Assembly: GCA_001298575.1 (NCBI GenBank)
Contig: LJCV01000307.1
Span: forward strand, 1 to 64,000
Source of the DNA: Actinobacteria bacterium OK074
GTDB taxonomy: Bacteria > Actinomycetota > Actinomycetes > Streptomycetales > Streptomycetaceae
DNA length: 64,000 bases
Direction: 5' to 3'
Positions 31,185 to 40,750 of this stretch are shown here, piece by piece; the stretch's first letter is position 1, and each line of letters starts with the position of its first letter. The position numbers and the translations under genes were made by a program. The notes beneath the pieces were generated by a model. That model saw only the letters and a program-made list of their open reading frames with translations, did no database searches and was not told where the DNA came from.

Positions 31185-33338
31185 ATGGGGCTACAGGTGA
31201 CAAGTCTGGCCGTGGTGCCACTGGACACGAAACAGGCCGAGGACCCCGCCGTCACCGGCGCGAAGGCCGCGAATCTGGCCCGGTCCGCCGTGGCCGGACT
31301 GCCGGCACTGCCCGGCTTCGTGCTGGTGCCCACCGAGCGGGCGCCGGGCGCGCCGGGCGGCGAGGCGGCGATCCGCACCGCCTGGGAGCGGCTCGCCGCG
31401 GCCGACGGGAGCCCGCGGGCCCTGGTCGTGCGCTCCTCCTCCGCCCACGAGGACACCGAGGACTCCTCGATGGCCGGGCGCTTCGACTCGGTCCTGGACG
31501 TACGGGGCTGGGAGGAGTTCCTGGCCGCCGTGCGCAAGGTGCTCGACTCGGCCCGCCGGGTCCAGCTGCTGCATCCGCCCGAGAACGCGGCACCGGACGA
31601 CGACGGCATGGCCGTACTCGTGCAGCCGATGCTGCGGGCGGCCGTCGGCGGTGTGATGTTCACCGCGGACCCGGTCGAGGGCCGCACCGACCGGCTGCTG
31701 GTCAGCGTGGTGAAGGGCGGCCCGGACCAGCTCGTCGACGGCAGCACGCAAGGGGTGCGCTACCAGCTCACCCGTTTCGCCCGGCTGGTGCGCACCGAGC
31801 CGGCGGAACCGCGCGGGCAGCGTTTGCTCTCGCACCGCCGGATCACCCGGCTGGTGGCGCTGGCCAAGAAGACCGAGCGGGTCTTCGGCGGACCGCAGGA
31901 CATGGAGTTCGGCTTCGACGCCGACGGCAAACTCTGGCTCTTCCAGGCCCGTCCCATCACGGCGATGGCCGCCCGGCCCGCGCCCGGGGCCCGGCTGCGC
32001 GGCCCCGGTCCGGTCGCCGAGACCCTGCCCGGGGTGCTCCAGCGGCTGGAGGAGGACCTCTGGGTGGCACCGATGTCGCACGGGCTCACCCTCGCCCTCG
32101 ACATCGCCGCGGCGGCCCCGCGCCGGGTGCTGCGCAAGCTGCCGCTGGTCGTGACCATCGACGGGCGCGTCGCCGCCGACCTGCGGCTGCTGGGCGCCGT
32201 ACCGTCCCCGCATCCCGTCCTCGACTTCATCAACCCGGCGCCCAACGCCCGCCGGGCGGGCGCCGCCTGGCGGATGGGGCGGCTGCGTTCGGCCCTGCCG
32301 CTGCTCGCGGTCGACCTGATGGCGGACGTGGACAGCGCCCTGTCCGACATCCCCGAACCCCGCCAACTGCTCGGCGGCCAGCTCCTCGACGCCGTCGCCT
32401 GGGGCCGTGAGGTCCTGTCGGCGCTGCACGCGCAGGAGTCCCTGGCGGGCGCCCTGCTGGGCCCGGGATCCGGTGCCACGGGAGCCGGGGAGGCGCTGGC
32501 GCAGCTCGCCGAGGGCCGCGCCCGGGGCCTGGACGACGAGGAACTCCTCGACCGTCACCCCGTCCTGCTCGCCCTGCTGCCGCCCACCCTCGGCACCCGC
32601 CTGCCGCTGCCGGACAACACCGGCTGGACGGCGCTGCCGCGCGGCGTGGGCGCGCTGCCGGTGCGCGAGGGGCTGCGGCTGCGGCTCCGCTGGGTGCAGG
32701 AGATGCAGGCCCAGATGGTGCGCGAACTGGCCGGTCGGCTCGAAGCCGGCGAGTACGAGCCGGGGGCGTCGCGGCTGTGGCTGCTCGGCTGGGACGAGCT
32801 CGTCGAGGCCACCGAAGGCAAGGGGCTCCCGGCCGACCTCGCCGAACGGGAACCGCGGCCGGACACGGGACCGCTGCCCGCCGTCTTCCGGGTGGCCGAC
32901 GGCCGTCCCGTGCCCGCGGTACTCCCCGGTCAGCGCACCAGCGGCGACGGCCAGGGGGCCGGCGGCGGCTTCGGCACCGGCACGGCCTGGGACGGCGAGG
33001 GGGAGCGCCCCGAGCAGGCGGTCCTGGTCGTCCGGTCCCTCGACCCGGCGCTGGCTCCGCTGCTCTCCGGCCTGGCCGGGCTGGTCGCCGAGACCGGCAG
33101 CGCGCTGTCGCACCTCGCCGTGCTGGCCCGCGAGTTCCACGTGGCCACCGCGGTCGGCGTACCCGCCGCGGTGGACCGCTTCCCCAACGGCACGCCCCTG
33201 TCCGTCGACGGCACCACGGGAGCCGTGACGGTGGAGGGGACGGACGAGGCCGACGGGGCCGGCCCGACGGACAGGGCCGACGCGGCGTCGACCGCGCTCA
33301 TCACCAACGGAACCAACGGACAGGAGCCCGCGGCATGA
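31185..33338 (+). CDS. PEP synthase/rifampin-phosphotransferase-like protein
   Basis: 717 residues. N-terminal ATP-grasp-like PEP/pyruvate-binding domain: TGAKAANLARSAVAGLPALPGF, VVRSSSAHEDTEDSSMAGRFDSVL and QDMEFGFDADGKLWLFQARPIT. C-terminal swivelling phospho-His domain: VAETGSALSHLAVLARE with His643, then VATAVGVPAA. The central roughly 300 residues are unlike PEP synthase and occupy the place of the substrate domain in rifampin phosphotransferases. Length (717) is below both PEP synthase (about 790) and Rph (about 865). The reaction would use ATP to phosphorylate a small substrate through His643; the substrate is unknown. Overlaps the next gene by 4 bases. Confidence 0.8.
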   Translation: MGLQVTSLAVVPLDTKQAEDPAVTGAKAANLARSAVAGLPALPGFVLVPTERAPGAPGGEAAIRTAWERLAAADGSPRALVVRSSSAHEDTEDSSMAGRFDSVLDVRGWEEFLAAVRKVLDSARRVQLLHPPENAAPDDDGMAVLVQPMLRAAVGGVMFTADPVEGRTDRLLVSVVKGGPDQLVDGSTQGVRYQLTRFARLVRTEPAEPRGQRLLSHRRITRLVALAKKTERVFGGPQDMEFGFDADGKLWLFQARPITAMAARPAPGARLRGPGPVAETLPGVLQRLEEDLWVAPMSHGLTLALDIAAAAPRRVLRKLPLVVTIDGRVAADLRLLGAVPSPHPVLDFINPAPNARRAGAAWRMGRLRSALPLLAVDLMADVDSALSDIPEPRQLLGGQLLDAVAWGREVLSALHAQESLAGALLGPGSGATGAGEALAQLAEGRARGLDDEELLDRHPVLLALLPPTLGTRLPLPDNTGWTALPRGVGALPVREGLRLRLRWVQEMQAQMVRELAGRLEAGEYEPGASRLWLLGWDELVEATEGKGLPADLAEREPRPDTGPLPAVFRVADGRPVPAVLPGQRTSGDGQGAGGGFGTGTAWDGEGERPEQAVLVVRSLDPALAPLLSGLAGLVAETGSALSHLAVLAREFHVATAVGVPAAVDRFPNGTPLSVDGTTGAVTVEGTDEADGAGPTDRADAASTALITNGTNGQEPAA

Positions 33339-34261
33339 AGACCGTGAGACTCGTCGGATATGCCTTCGGCGGACTGTCGGCGCTGTACGCCGGCTACTAC
33401 ATGGTGCTGTACCTGACCCGCTGGGAATGGCAGCGGGCGCTGATGTCCGGGATGCTGCTGCTCATCGTCGAGGTCTTCCTGGCCACGATCCTGGTGCTGA
33501 CCCGCGTCTCCCGCCTGGAACAGCACATGGAGCAGTCCGACGCCCGTATGGAGGAGGTGCGGCGGCGCCTGGAGCAGACCCGCAGCCCGCACCAGAACCA
33601 GTTCCGCTGGATGCACTCGGTCGACATGGACGAACTGCGCGGCACCAACCGCACGTTCGTGTTCGTGCCGGTCCTGATGGCGGCCGGGGCGGCGCTCTCC
33701 GGCGTGGCGATGATCATCCAGAAGATCGCGGGCGCCACCGCCCGGCCGGGCGCGGAACGCCGGCTGGCCGGACTCCTGGCCGCGCTGACCGCGCCGCCGC
33801 TCGGCATCCGCACCAGCCGCGACCGGCTCGCCGAGACGCCGGCCGTGCCCCGCGCGCGCACCAAGGGCAAGCTGATCGGCGCCGCCGCGCTGGTCGGCAC
33901 GCTGATCCTGGTGCCGGTGCTGTGGGACACGCTCGCCGACGCGACCCAGACCCGGGAGGAGGACAAGCCCGACGCCGCGGGTACGACCCTGGTCTTCCGC
34001 GTCGAGACCAGCGCGACGGGCGGCGACAAGGCGCTCCAGCTCGCCGCGCAGAACCTGTGGGAGACCTGCCGCCGCTCGACGGCCGCGCAGAACGACAACG
34101 CCACGCTGAGCCGGCTGCCCGACGGTGTGTACAGCGCGGTGATCCGGCCCGCGCTGCCGGACCACGACGTGATGCGGCTGCGCGGCTGCATCCAGGACGC
34201 GAGCACCAACCGGACGACGGCGGTGGTGCTGGGCGAGGGGCAGGCGGCCTCGCGGGACTGA
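33335..34261 (+). CDS. Uncharacterised membrane protein coupled to the PEP-synthase-like enzyme
   Basis: 308 residues starting inside the stop of the preceding gene (ATGA). Two transmembrane helices near the N-terminus (about 5-27 and 37-59), a charged coiled-coil-like stretch (about 61-88), two further hydrophobic helices (about 108-130 and 181-203), and an extracytoplasmic or cytoplasmic C-terminal domain with a Cys pair (near 253 and 288). I recognise no family. Coupling suggests it anchors or regulates the PEP-synthase-like protein. Confidence 0.75.
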   Translation: MKTVRLVGYAFGGLSALYAGYYMVLYLTRWEWQRALMSGMLLLIVEVFLATILVLTRVSRLEQHMEQSDARMEEVRRRLEQTRSPHQNQFRWMHSVDMDELRGTNRTFVFVPVLMAAGAALSGVAMIIQKIAGATARPGAERRLAGLLAALTAPPLGIRTSRDRLAETPAVPRARTKGKLIGAAALVGTLILVPVLWDTLADATQTREEDKPDAAGTTLVFRVETSATGGDKALQLAAQNLWETCRRSTAAQNDNATLSRLPDGVYSAVIRPALPDHDVMRLRGCIQDASTNRTTAVVLGEGQAASRD

Positions 34262-34279
34262 GTGGGGTACGTCCCGGTT

Positions 34280-34323
34280 CATGTGTCGGGCCCGGCACCG
34301 TTGGGTACCGGGCCCGACACATG
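34280..34323. terminator. Bidirectional terminator between convergent genes
   Basis: CATGTGTCGGGCCCGG (34280-34295) pairs perfectly with CCGGGCCCGACACATG (34308-34323), a 16-bp stem with a 12-base loop. It lies in the 94-base gap between the rightward membrane-protein gene and the leftward symporter, serving both. Confidence 0.85.
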
Positions 34324-34355
34324 GGCGTACGAGTGGGGGTGTAAGGGGGCGGGGG

Positions 34356-35771
34356 TCAACTCACCTCGGTGGTGGGCTCCTTCGTCTTCGTCCCGACCGT
34401 GGACTCCGCAGCGACGGCCTGAGCGGGGACGGGGGCCTTCGGGGCGACGGCCGTCGGCTCGTCCTCGTCCTCGGTGAAGACGATCTCGCCGTCCAGCACC
34501 TTCTTCGCCCGGTCGATGTCGAGCGCGCCCTCCCAGCGGGAGACGGCGAAGACGGCGACGCAGTTGCCGAGCAGGTTCGTGACGACGCGCATCGAGTCCA
34601 TGATGCGGTCCACGCCGAGCAGCAGGGCGACGGCACCGGCGGGGATCGCCCCCAGCGAGGACGCGGTCGCGGACAGGGCGAGGAAGGCCGAACCGGGGAT
34701 GCCCGCCATGCCCTTGCTGGTCAGCATCAGCACCAGGACGACGGTGATCTGCTGGCCGAGGCTGAGGTCCACGCCCACGGCCTGGGCGATGAACAGCGTG
34801 CCGATCGACAGGTAGAGCGAGGCGCCGTCGAGGTTGAAGGAGTAGCCGGTGGGCAGGACGAGGCCCACGGCGTCGTCGCGGGCGCCCGCCTTGCGCAGCT
34901 TCTGCATCACGCGCGGCATGACGGACTCGGTGGAGGCGGTGCCGAGCGCGAGCAGCATCTCCTCGCGGATGTAGCGGAGGAACTTCCAGAGGCTGAGCCC
35001 GGTGACCATCCGCAGCGCGACGGCGAGGAGCGCGACGAACAGCGCGGCGGCCACGTAGCAGAGGATGATCAGCTTGGCGTACGTCTTCATCACGCCGAGC
35101 CCGTACTGGCCCACCAGGACAGCCATCGCGCCGAAGACGGCGAGCGGGGCGAGACGCATGATGAAGCCGACGAGCGCGAAGATGATCTCCTGGGCCTGCT
35201 CCACGGCGGGCAGGACCTGCGGCACCTTGGTGTGCCCGAGGTGCAGCAGCGCCGCGCCCACCAGGCAGGCCAGGATGAGCACCTGGAGCAGGGAGTTCTC
35301 GGCGAAGGCGCCGATGAAACTGGTGGGCAGCGCGTTGACGATGAACTCGGTCGTCGACGGCAGCGCGGCACCACCCGTCTTCGCGTCCACCGCCGAGGTG
35401 TTGAGCGTGGACGGGTCGACGTGCATGCCGGAGCCGGGCTGGACGACGTTGGCGGCGACCAGGCCGATGATCAGCGCGGCGGTGGAGGCGACCTCGAACC
35501 AGATCAGGGCCTTCAGCCCGATCCGGCCGAACGCCTTCAGGTCACCGGCCTTGGCGATGCCGACGACGACCACGCAGAACACGAGCGGCGAGATGATCGT
35601 CTTGATGAGCCGGGTGAATCCGTCGCCGAGCGGCTGGAAGTCCGTGGCCACACCGGGCCACAGCTTTCCGACGACGATTCCGAGCACGAGCGCGACGGCG
35701 ACCTGCGCGAAGAGCGAGGTGCGCAGGGTGCGCCCGACGCGTCGCGGCAGGGAGGGGACAGACGGCGGCAC
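34356..35771 (-). CDS. dctA: DctA-type C4-dicarboxylate:cation symporter
   Basis: 471 residues from GTG 35771 (GGAGGAGT upstream). DAACS-family marks: SPLVFCVVVVGIA, the Ser-rich LGTASTESVMPR loop of hairpin 1 (SSSSxxT-like site), PTGYSFNLDGASLYL (substrate/sodium site) and LTSKGMAGIPGSAFLALSAT (hairpin 2), then GVDRIMDSMRVVTNLLGNCVAV with the Asp and Asn that bind substrate and cation. About eight transmembrane segments. Takes up succinate, malate or fumarate. An acidic and then Pro/Ala-rich tail of about 50 residues follows the core. A single gene with its own terminator. Confidence 0.93.
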   Translation of the reverse strand: MPPSVPSLPRRVGRTLRTSLFAQVAVALVLGIVVGKLWPGVATDFQPLGDGFTRLIKTIISPLVFCVVVVGIAKAGDLKAFGRIGLKALIWFEVASTAALIIGLVAANVVQPGSGMHVDPSTLNTSAVDAKTGGAALPSTTEFIVNALPTSFIGAFAENSLLQVLILACLVGAALLHLGHTKVPQVLPAVEQAQEIIFALVGFIMRLAPLAVFGAMAVLVGQYGLGVMKTYAKLIILCYVAAALFVALLAVALRMVTGLSLWKFLRYIREEMLLALGTASTESVMPRVMQKLRKAGARDDAVGLVLPTGYSFNLDGASLYLSIGTLFIAQAVGVDLSLGQQITVVLVLMLTSKGMAGIPGSAFLALSATASSLGAIPAGAVALLLGVDRIMDSMRVVTNLLGNCVAVFAVSRWEGALDIDRAKKVLDGEIVFTEDEDEPTAVAPKAPVPAQAVAAESTVGTKTKEPTTEVS

Positions 35772-36062
35772 GGGTACTCCTCCGAGGGGCTTCTGTGATG
35801 CGGAAAAGTACTTCCGCGCCGCTCACTATTGAGGAATCGTTGATCCCGGCTGATACCTCCATATGACGTCCGTGTAAATCATGGCGGGGTGGCGGAGGGC
35901 ATGCGAAAGGCCACGGGCGCCGGCCCGGGCGGGATCACCTGGGCAGCGCGCGAGCACGGCTGATGGCGGACCGACAGGCCCGGCACAGGAGGGCGGCGCA
36001 CTCGCCCGGCGGGCGGGACCGGGAGGCCGCAGGACGCGTCCGCCGTATACGACGGCGGACGG
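35772..36062. other. Non-coding gap upstream of dctA
   Basis: 291 bases between the dctA start and the end of the L,D-transpeptidase-like gene. The first 110 bases (35772-35880) are AT-richer and should hold the dctA promoter; I see no clear dyad. The rest is GC-rich with no gene-like frame. Confidence 0.4.
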
Positions 36063-36848
36063 CTACGCCTTCAGGTCGGCCTTGTCGCCCATGACCACCA
36101 CGGGGTGCTGGGCCGGGTCGAGCGTGCGCAGCAGGTACTGCATGCCGGACTTGGACAGGCTCACACAGGCCGACGTGCCGCTGCCGTGGTCCATGTGGAT
36201 CCAGATGCTGCCGCCCTTGGACTGTCCCTCGGGGCGCGTCGGGTCGTTCGGCGAGGTGCCCTTGACGCGGTTGTAGTCGATGGCGATGACGTAGTCGAAG
36301 TCGTGCCAGTGCGACTTGGCCCAGTAGTGCGGGGCCTGGAAGGCGGCGGACTGGGTGTAGGGGAGCTTGGCGCCCGGGTTCTTCAGGACACCGCCCGCGT
36401 CGCTGAGCGTGAACACGCCGACGGGGCTGCGCTTGTCGCCCTCGTGGTGGTCGGTGGTCCACCCCTTCTTGCCGTTGTGCCCCTCCCAGGTGCGGGTCTT
36501 CTTCCAGGTGGAGCCGCTCTTGGTGTACAGCACGATCGTGGAGTCGGCGGAGTTCTTGCCCGCGCCGTAGACCGCCACTACTTGGCGTGAATTGGACGGT
36601 ATCTCGCTCTGCAGCCGGTTCCCGACGTCCGGGATCGTCTTCAGGCCGGTGGTCTTCGCCTCGGCACCGGTCTTGCCCTGCGCGGTCGTGTCGTTCGCCT
36701 TGCCGGAGGCGCTGCCGCCGCTCGCCGACCCGCCGTCTCCGTCCGAACTGCCGCACGCCGAGACCGACATGAGGAGGACCCCGCAGGCCGCTGCCGCGAC
36801 CCCCGTACGTATCGCACCGTTCGTACCGCCTGTTCGCATGCGGTCCAT
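36063..36848 (-). CDS. Secreted lipoprotein with L,D-transpeptidase (YkuD-like) domain
   Basis: 261 residues from ATG 36848. Lipoprotein signal with lipobox LMSVSACGS, then a Gly/Ser/Asp-rich linker (about 32-70). The catalytic domain contains KRSPVGVFTLSDAGG (the common K/TPxGxF strand), HWHDFDYVIAIDYN and the active-site block IWIHMDHGSGTSACVSLSK with His and Cys in the YkuD order HxxxGxxxSxxCV. It resembles the L,D-transpeptidase catalytic-domain proteins of Streptomyces; whether it cross-links peptidoglycan or attaches proteins is open. Its start is 255 bases from the divergent ABC gene. Confidence 0.85.
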   Translation of the reverse strand: MDRMRTGGTNGAIRTGVAAAACGVLLMSVSACGSSDGDGGSASGGSASGKANDTTAQGKTGAEAKTTGLKTIPDVGNRLQSEIPSNSRQVVAVYGAGKNSADSTIVLYTKSGSTWKKTRTWEGHNGKKGWTTDHHEGDKRSPVGVFTLSDAGGVLKNPGAKLPYTQSAAFQAPHYWAKSHWHDFDYVIAIDYNRVKGTSPNDPTRPEGQSKGGSIWIHMDHGSGTSACVSLSKSGMQYLLRTLDPAQHPVVVMGDKADLKA

Positions 36849-37103
36849 CGTCGCACCCCGAAACCGACGACCACGAACGGGCCCCGGCTTCCCGGCCATC
36901 CCCGCACCGCGACGGAAAACCGGTTGCCCCGGCCCCCTCCGCGACGCGAACCTTGCACGGTTTGCTGCGAAGCGACGCGGATACGGGCACCGATGCCCGA
37001 GCCCAGCACCCCACCCCCACCTGTCCCCTCTCCCCCTTCTCCTTCCCTCCTCCTCGCTCTTCCCCTCCGTCCGTCCGCCCCTGATACGAACCACTGGGAC
37101 GTC

Positions 37104-38963
37104 ATGCAGATTCAAGACCTTCCGTACGCCGACCCCGGTGTGCCGGACGCGCGCTCGGGACCCCGTTTCCTGTGGTGGCTCTTCCGGAACCAGTTGGGCG
37201 GGCAGGCCAAGTCCCTCGCCTGGGGGCTGCTGCACTTCCTGTCCGTCGCCTCGCTGCCGTTCGCCGTCGGCATCGCCGTGCAGGCCGTGGTCGACCGCTC
37301 CGGCGGCCGCCTCGCCCTGGCGGGCGGACTGCTCGCGCTGTGCTGCGTGGGCCTCGCGCTCGGCGGTGTCCTCCTGCACCGCGCCGCGGTCACCAACTGG
37401 ATCACCGCGGCCGCCCGGGTCCAGCAGCTGCTGGCCCGCAAGACCGCCCGGCTCGGCGCCGCGCTGACCCGGCAGGTGGCGGCCGGTGAGGTCGTCGCCG
37501 TCTCCACCGGTGACGTCGAGAAGATCGGCTGGTTCGTCGAGGCGCTCTCCCGGTTCACGGCCGGGGCGGTCACGATCGTCGTCCTGTGCGTCGGGCTGGT
37601 CGTGTACCAGCCTGCGCTCGGTGTCGTCGTCGCCGTGGGCGTCCCGGTCCTCGCGCTCGCCGTGCTGCCGCTGCTGCCCCGGGCGACCAAACGCGCCGAC
37701 TTCCAGCGGGAGAAGGCGGGCAAGGCCACGGAGCTGGCCTCGGACACCGTCGCCGGTCTGCGGGTGCTGCGCGGCATCGGCGGCGAGGAACTGTTCCTGG
37801 ACCGGTACCGCTCGGCGTCCCAGGAGGTACGGCGGGCCGCGGTGCGCAACGCGAGCATGTGGTCGCTGATCTCGGCCGTCCAGGTGCTGCTGCCGGGGCT
37901 GCTGCTGATCGCGGTCGTCTGGCGCGGTGTGCACCTGGCCCGGGAGGGCCGCATCGACGTGGGCGAACTGGTCACCGCGTACAGCACGGTGATGCTGATG
38001 ACGTACCCGCTGCGGAACTTCGAGGAGATCGCGATGGCGTACTCCTTCTCCCGTCCGTCCGCGCGCCGTGCGGCCCGGGTGCTCTCGCTGGAGCGCAACG
38101 GCGACATCGACGGGTCGCGGGCGGCCGACCTGCCGTCCGGGGACCTGTACGACCCGGCGACCGGGCTGCTCGTGCCCGCGGGACGGTTCACCGCCGTCGT
38201 GTGCGGCGATCCGGACGCGGCGGGCGTGCTGGCCGAACGGCTCGGCGGCCATCCCACCGAGGAGAGCCCCTCCGTGCACCTGGGCGGCGTGCCGCTGGAC
38301 GAACTGCCGCTCGACTCCGCGCGGACGGCCGTCCTGGTGCAGGACAAGGACCCGGTCCTGCTCTCCGGCACGCTGCGTGAACTGCTCGACGTACCGGCCT
38401 CGGGCGCGGTGGGCGCGGACGCCGCCCTCGCCGCGGCGCAGTGCGGCGATGTCCTGGAGTCGCTGATGCAGGGCTCGTTGGCAGCCGAGGACCCGCTGGA
38501 CGCGCGGATCACCGAACGCGGCCGGTCCCTCTCCGGTGGCCAGCGCCAGCGGCTCGCCCTGGCCCGCTCCCTGGTCACGGACCCGGAGGTGCTTGTCCTG
38601 GACGAACCGACGTCCGCGGTGGACTCGCACACCGAGGCCCGCATCGCCACGGGCGTCCGCGAGCTGCGCGCGGGCCGCACGACAGTCGTCTTCACCTCCT
38701 CTCCCCTGCTCCTGGACCACGCGGACGGTGTCGTCCTGGTGCACGAGGGCAAGGTCGCGGCGGTCGGCGTCCACCGCGAACTGGTGCACAGCGAGCGCCG
38801 GTACCGGGCCGTCGTGACCCGCGAGACGGACGAGGAGGCCGGGCGCGGCGCCGCCCCGGCCGACGTTCCCGCGCCCGAACCCGCCGCACCCGGACTCGCC
38901 GCGATCGACGAGCTGACCGAAGCCGAACTGACCGAACTGGAAGAGATCGAGGAGACCGCATGA
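37104..38963 (+). CDS. ABC transporter half (subunit 1) lacking a P-loop but keeping LSGGQ
   Basis: 619 residues from ATG 37104. Six transmembrane helices (about 30-300), then an ATPase domain that is degenerate in a specific way. Where Walker A should be, the chain reads VVCGDPDAAGVLAERL (about 363-378), with no Gly-Lys-Ser/Thr. The switch His is replaced (VFTSSPLLLDHAD). Yet the Q-loop (VLVQDKDPVLLSGTL), the signature RSLSGGQRQRLALARSL and Walker B VLVLDEPTSAVD are perfect. It therefore cannot bind ATP normally itself but can complete the site of subunit 2. It ends in an acidic Glu/Leu/Thr tail and overlaps subunit 2 by 4 bases. Confidence 0.9.
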   Translation: MQIQDLPYADPGVPDARSGPRFLWWLFRNQLGGQAKSLAWGLLHFLSVASLPFAVGIAVQAVVDRSGGRLALAGGLLALCCVGLALGGVLLHRAAVTNWITAAARVQQLLARKTARLGAALTRQVAAGEVVAVSTGDVEKIGWFVEALSRFTAGAVTIVVLCVGLVVYQPALGVVVAVGVPVLALAVLPLLPRATKRADFQREKAGKATELASDTVAGLRVLRGIGGEELFLDRYRSASQEVRRAAVRNASMWSLISAVQVLLPGLLLIAVVWRGVHLAREGRIDVGELVTAYSTVMLMTYPLRNFEEIAMAYSFSRPSARRAARVLSLERNGDIDGSRAADLPSGDLYDPATGLLVPAGRFTAVVCGDPDAAGVLAERLGGHPTEESPSVHLGGVPLDELPLDSARTAVLVQDKDPVLLSGTLRELLDVPASGAVGADAALAAAQCGDVLESLMQGSLAAEDPLDARITERGRSLSGGQRQRLALARSLVTDPEVLVLDEPTSAVDSHTEARIATGVRELRAGRTTVVFTSSPLLLDHADGVVLVHEGKVAAVGVHRELVHSERRYRAVVTRETDEEAGRGAAPADVPAPEPAAPGLAAIDELTEAELTELEEIEETA

Positions 38964-40741
38964 TCGGCGTGGCGCCACCGGCGTACGACCCGGCGGCCCC
39001 GACGACGGCGCACACGCTGCCCGTCGGCGCCCCCGCGACCGTACACGCCTACGTGACCGAACTGTTCCGCCGGCACCGCAGGGCCTTCCTCCTGCTGATC
39101 GGCGTGAACACGGTCTCCGTCGTCGCCTCGATGGCGGGCCCCTACCTGCTGGGCGGGCTCGTCCAAGACGTCTCGGACCACGCCCGGGAGCTCCATCTGG
39201 ATCGCACGGCCGCCCTGTTCACGGCCGCGCTGCTCGTCCAGGCCGTGTTCGTGCGGCAGGTGCGGCTGCGCGGGGCGGTGCTGGGCGAGCGGATGCTGGC
39301 CGATCTGCGCGAGGATTTCCTCGTCCGGTCGGTGGGGCTGCCGCCGGGTGTCCTGGAACGGGCGGGCACCGGTGACCTGCTCTCGCGCATCACCACGGAC
39401 ATCGACCGGCTCGCCAACGCGATGCGCGAGGCCGTGCCGCAGCTCGCGATCGGCCTGGTGTGGGTGGCGCTGCTGCTCGCGGGCCTGGTCGTCACCGCGC
39501 CGGTGCTGGCGCCCGCCGTACTGCTGGCCGTGCCGCTGCTGGTGCTCGGCTGCCGCTGGTACTTCAAGCGGGCCCCGGCCGCCTACCGCTCGGAGGCCGC
39601 CGGGTACGCGGCCGTCGCCGCCGCCCTCACCGAGACGGTGGACGCCGGGCGGACCGTCGAGGCCCACCGCCTGGGCGAGCGCCGCATCGAGATGTCGGAC
39701 CGGCGAGTGAAGGAATGGACCAGCTGGGAGCGGTACACGATGTGGCTGCGCACGGTGCTGTTCCCGGTGGTCGACGTCACGAACGTCCTGGTGCTGGCCT
39801 CGGTGCTGATGGTCGGCGGGGTGTTCGTCCTCCAGGGCTGGATCGGGGTCGGCCAGCTGACGACGGCCGCGCTGATCGCGCAGATGCTGGTCGACCCGGT
39901 CGGCATCATCCTGCGCTGGTACGACGAGTTGCAGGTCGCCCAGGTGTCGCTGGCCCGGCTGGTCGGCGTCCGGGAGATCGAGCCCGACGCGGGCGACGCC
40001 TCGCTCGTGCCGGACGGGCGCGCGGTCCGTGCCGACGAGGTCCGCTTCGGCTACCGCGAGGGCGTGGACGTGCTGCGCGAGGTGTCGCTGGGGGTCGCGC
40101 CGGGCACCCGGCTCGCCCTGGTGGGCCCGTCGGGTGCGGGCAAGTCCACCCTGGGCCGGCTGCTCGCCGGGATCTACGCGCCCCGCCGGGGCAGCATCAC
40201 CCTCGGCGACGCCGAGCTCTCCCGCATGCCTGCCGAGCGGGTCCGCTCGCACGTCGCTCTGGTCAACCAGGAACACCACGTCTTCGTGGGCTCCCTGCGC
40301 GACAACCTGCGGCTCGCCAGTGCCGGTGCGGACGACGACGAGCTGTGGGCGGCGCTCGGCGCGGTCGACGCGGACGGCTGGGCGCGCGCCCTGGACGACG
40401 GTCTGGACACCGAGGTCGGCTCGGGCGGCACGGTCCTCACTCCGGCCCAGGCACAGCAGGTCGCGCTGGCCCGGCTGGTCCTCGCCGACCCGCACACGCT
40501 GGTCCTGGACGAGGCGACCTCGCTCCTGGACCCGCGTGCGGCCCGCCATCTGGAGCGTTCCCTGGCGCGTGTCCTCGACGGCCGCACGGTGATCGCGATC
40601 GCCCACCGCCTGCACACCGCCCACGACGCGGACCTGATCGCGGTGGTCGAGAACGGCCGCATCACGGAGCTGGGCAGCCACGACGACCTGGTCGCGGCGG
40701 ACGGTGCCTACGCGGCGCTGTGGCAGTCCTGGCACGGGTGA
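38960..40741 (+). CDS. ABC transporter half (subunit 2) with intact P-loop but degenerate signature
   Basis: 593 residues from ATG 38960. Six transmembrane helices, then an ATPase domain with canonical Walker A LVGPSGAGKSTLGRLL (about 386-401), Q-loop LVNQEHHVFVGSLRDNL, Walker B TLVLDEATSLLD and switch His IAHRLHTAHDADLI. The signature is changed to VLTPAQAQQVALARL, without Ser-Gly-Gly. With subunit 1 this gives one fully canonical ATP site (Walker A/B/His of subunit 2 with LSGGQ of subunit 1) and one site lacking every key element. The pair is a heterodimeric exporter of unknown substrate. Confidence 0.9.
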   Translation: MIGVAPPAYDPAAPTTAHTLPVGAPATVHAYVTELFRRHRRAFLLLIGVNTVSVVASMAGPYLLGGLVQDVSDHARELHLDRTAALFTAALLVQAVFVRQVRLRGAVLGERMLADLREDFLVRSVGLPPGVLERAGTGDLLSRITTDIDRLANAMREAVPQLAIGLVWVALLLAGLVVTAPVLAPAVLLAVPLLVLGCRWYFKRAPAAYRSEAAGYAAVAAALTETVDAGRTVEAHRLGERRIEMSDRRVKEWTSWERYTMWLRTVLFPVVDVTNVLVLASVLMVGGVFVLQGWIGVGQLTTAALIAQMLVDPVGIILRWYDELQVAQVSLARLVGVREIEPDAGDASLVPDGRAVRADEVRFGYREGVDVLREVSLGVAPGTRLALVGPSGAGKSTLGRLLAGIYAPRRGSITLGDAELSRMPAERVRSHVALVNQEHHVFVGSLRDNLRLASAGADDDELWAALGAVDADGWARALDDGLDTEVGSGGTVLTPAQAQQVALARLVLADPHTLVLDEATSLLDPRAARHLERSLARVLDGRTVIAIAHRLHTAHDADLIAVVENGRITELGSHDDLVAADGAYAALWQSWHG

Positions 40742-40750
40742 GCGGCCGGC

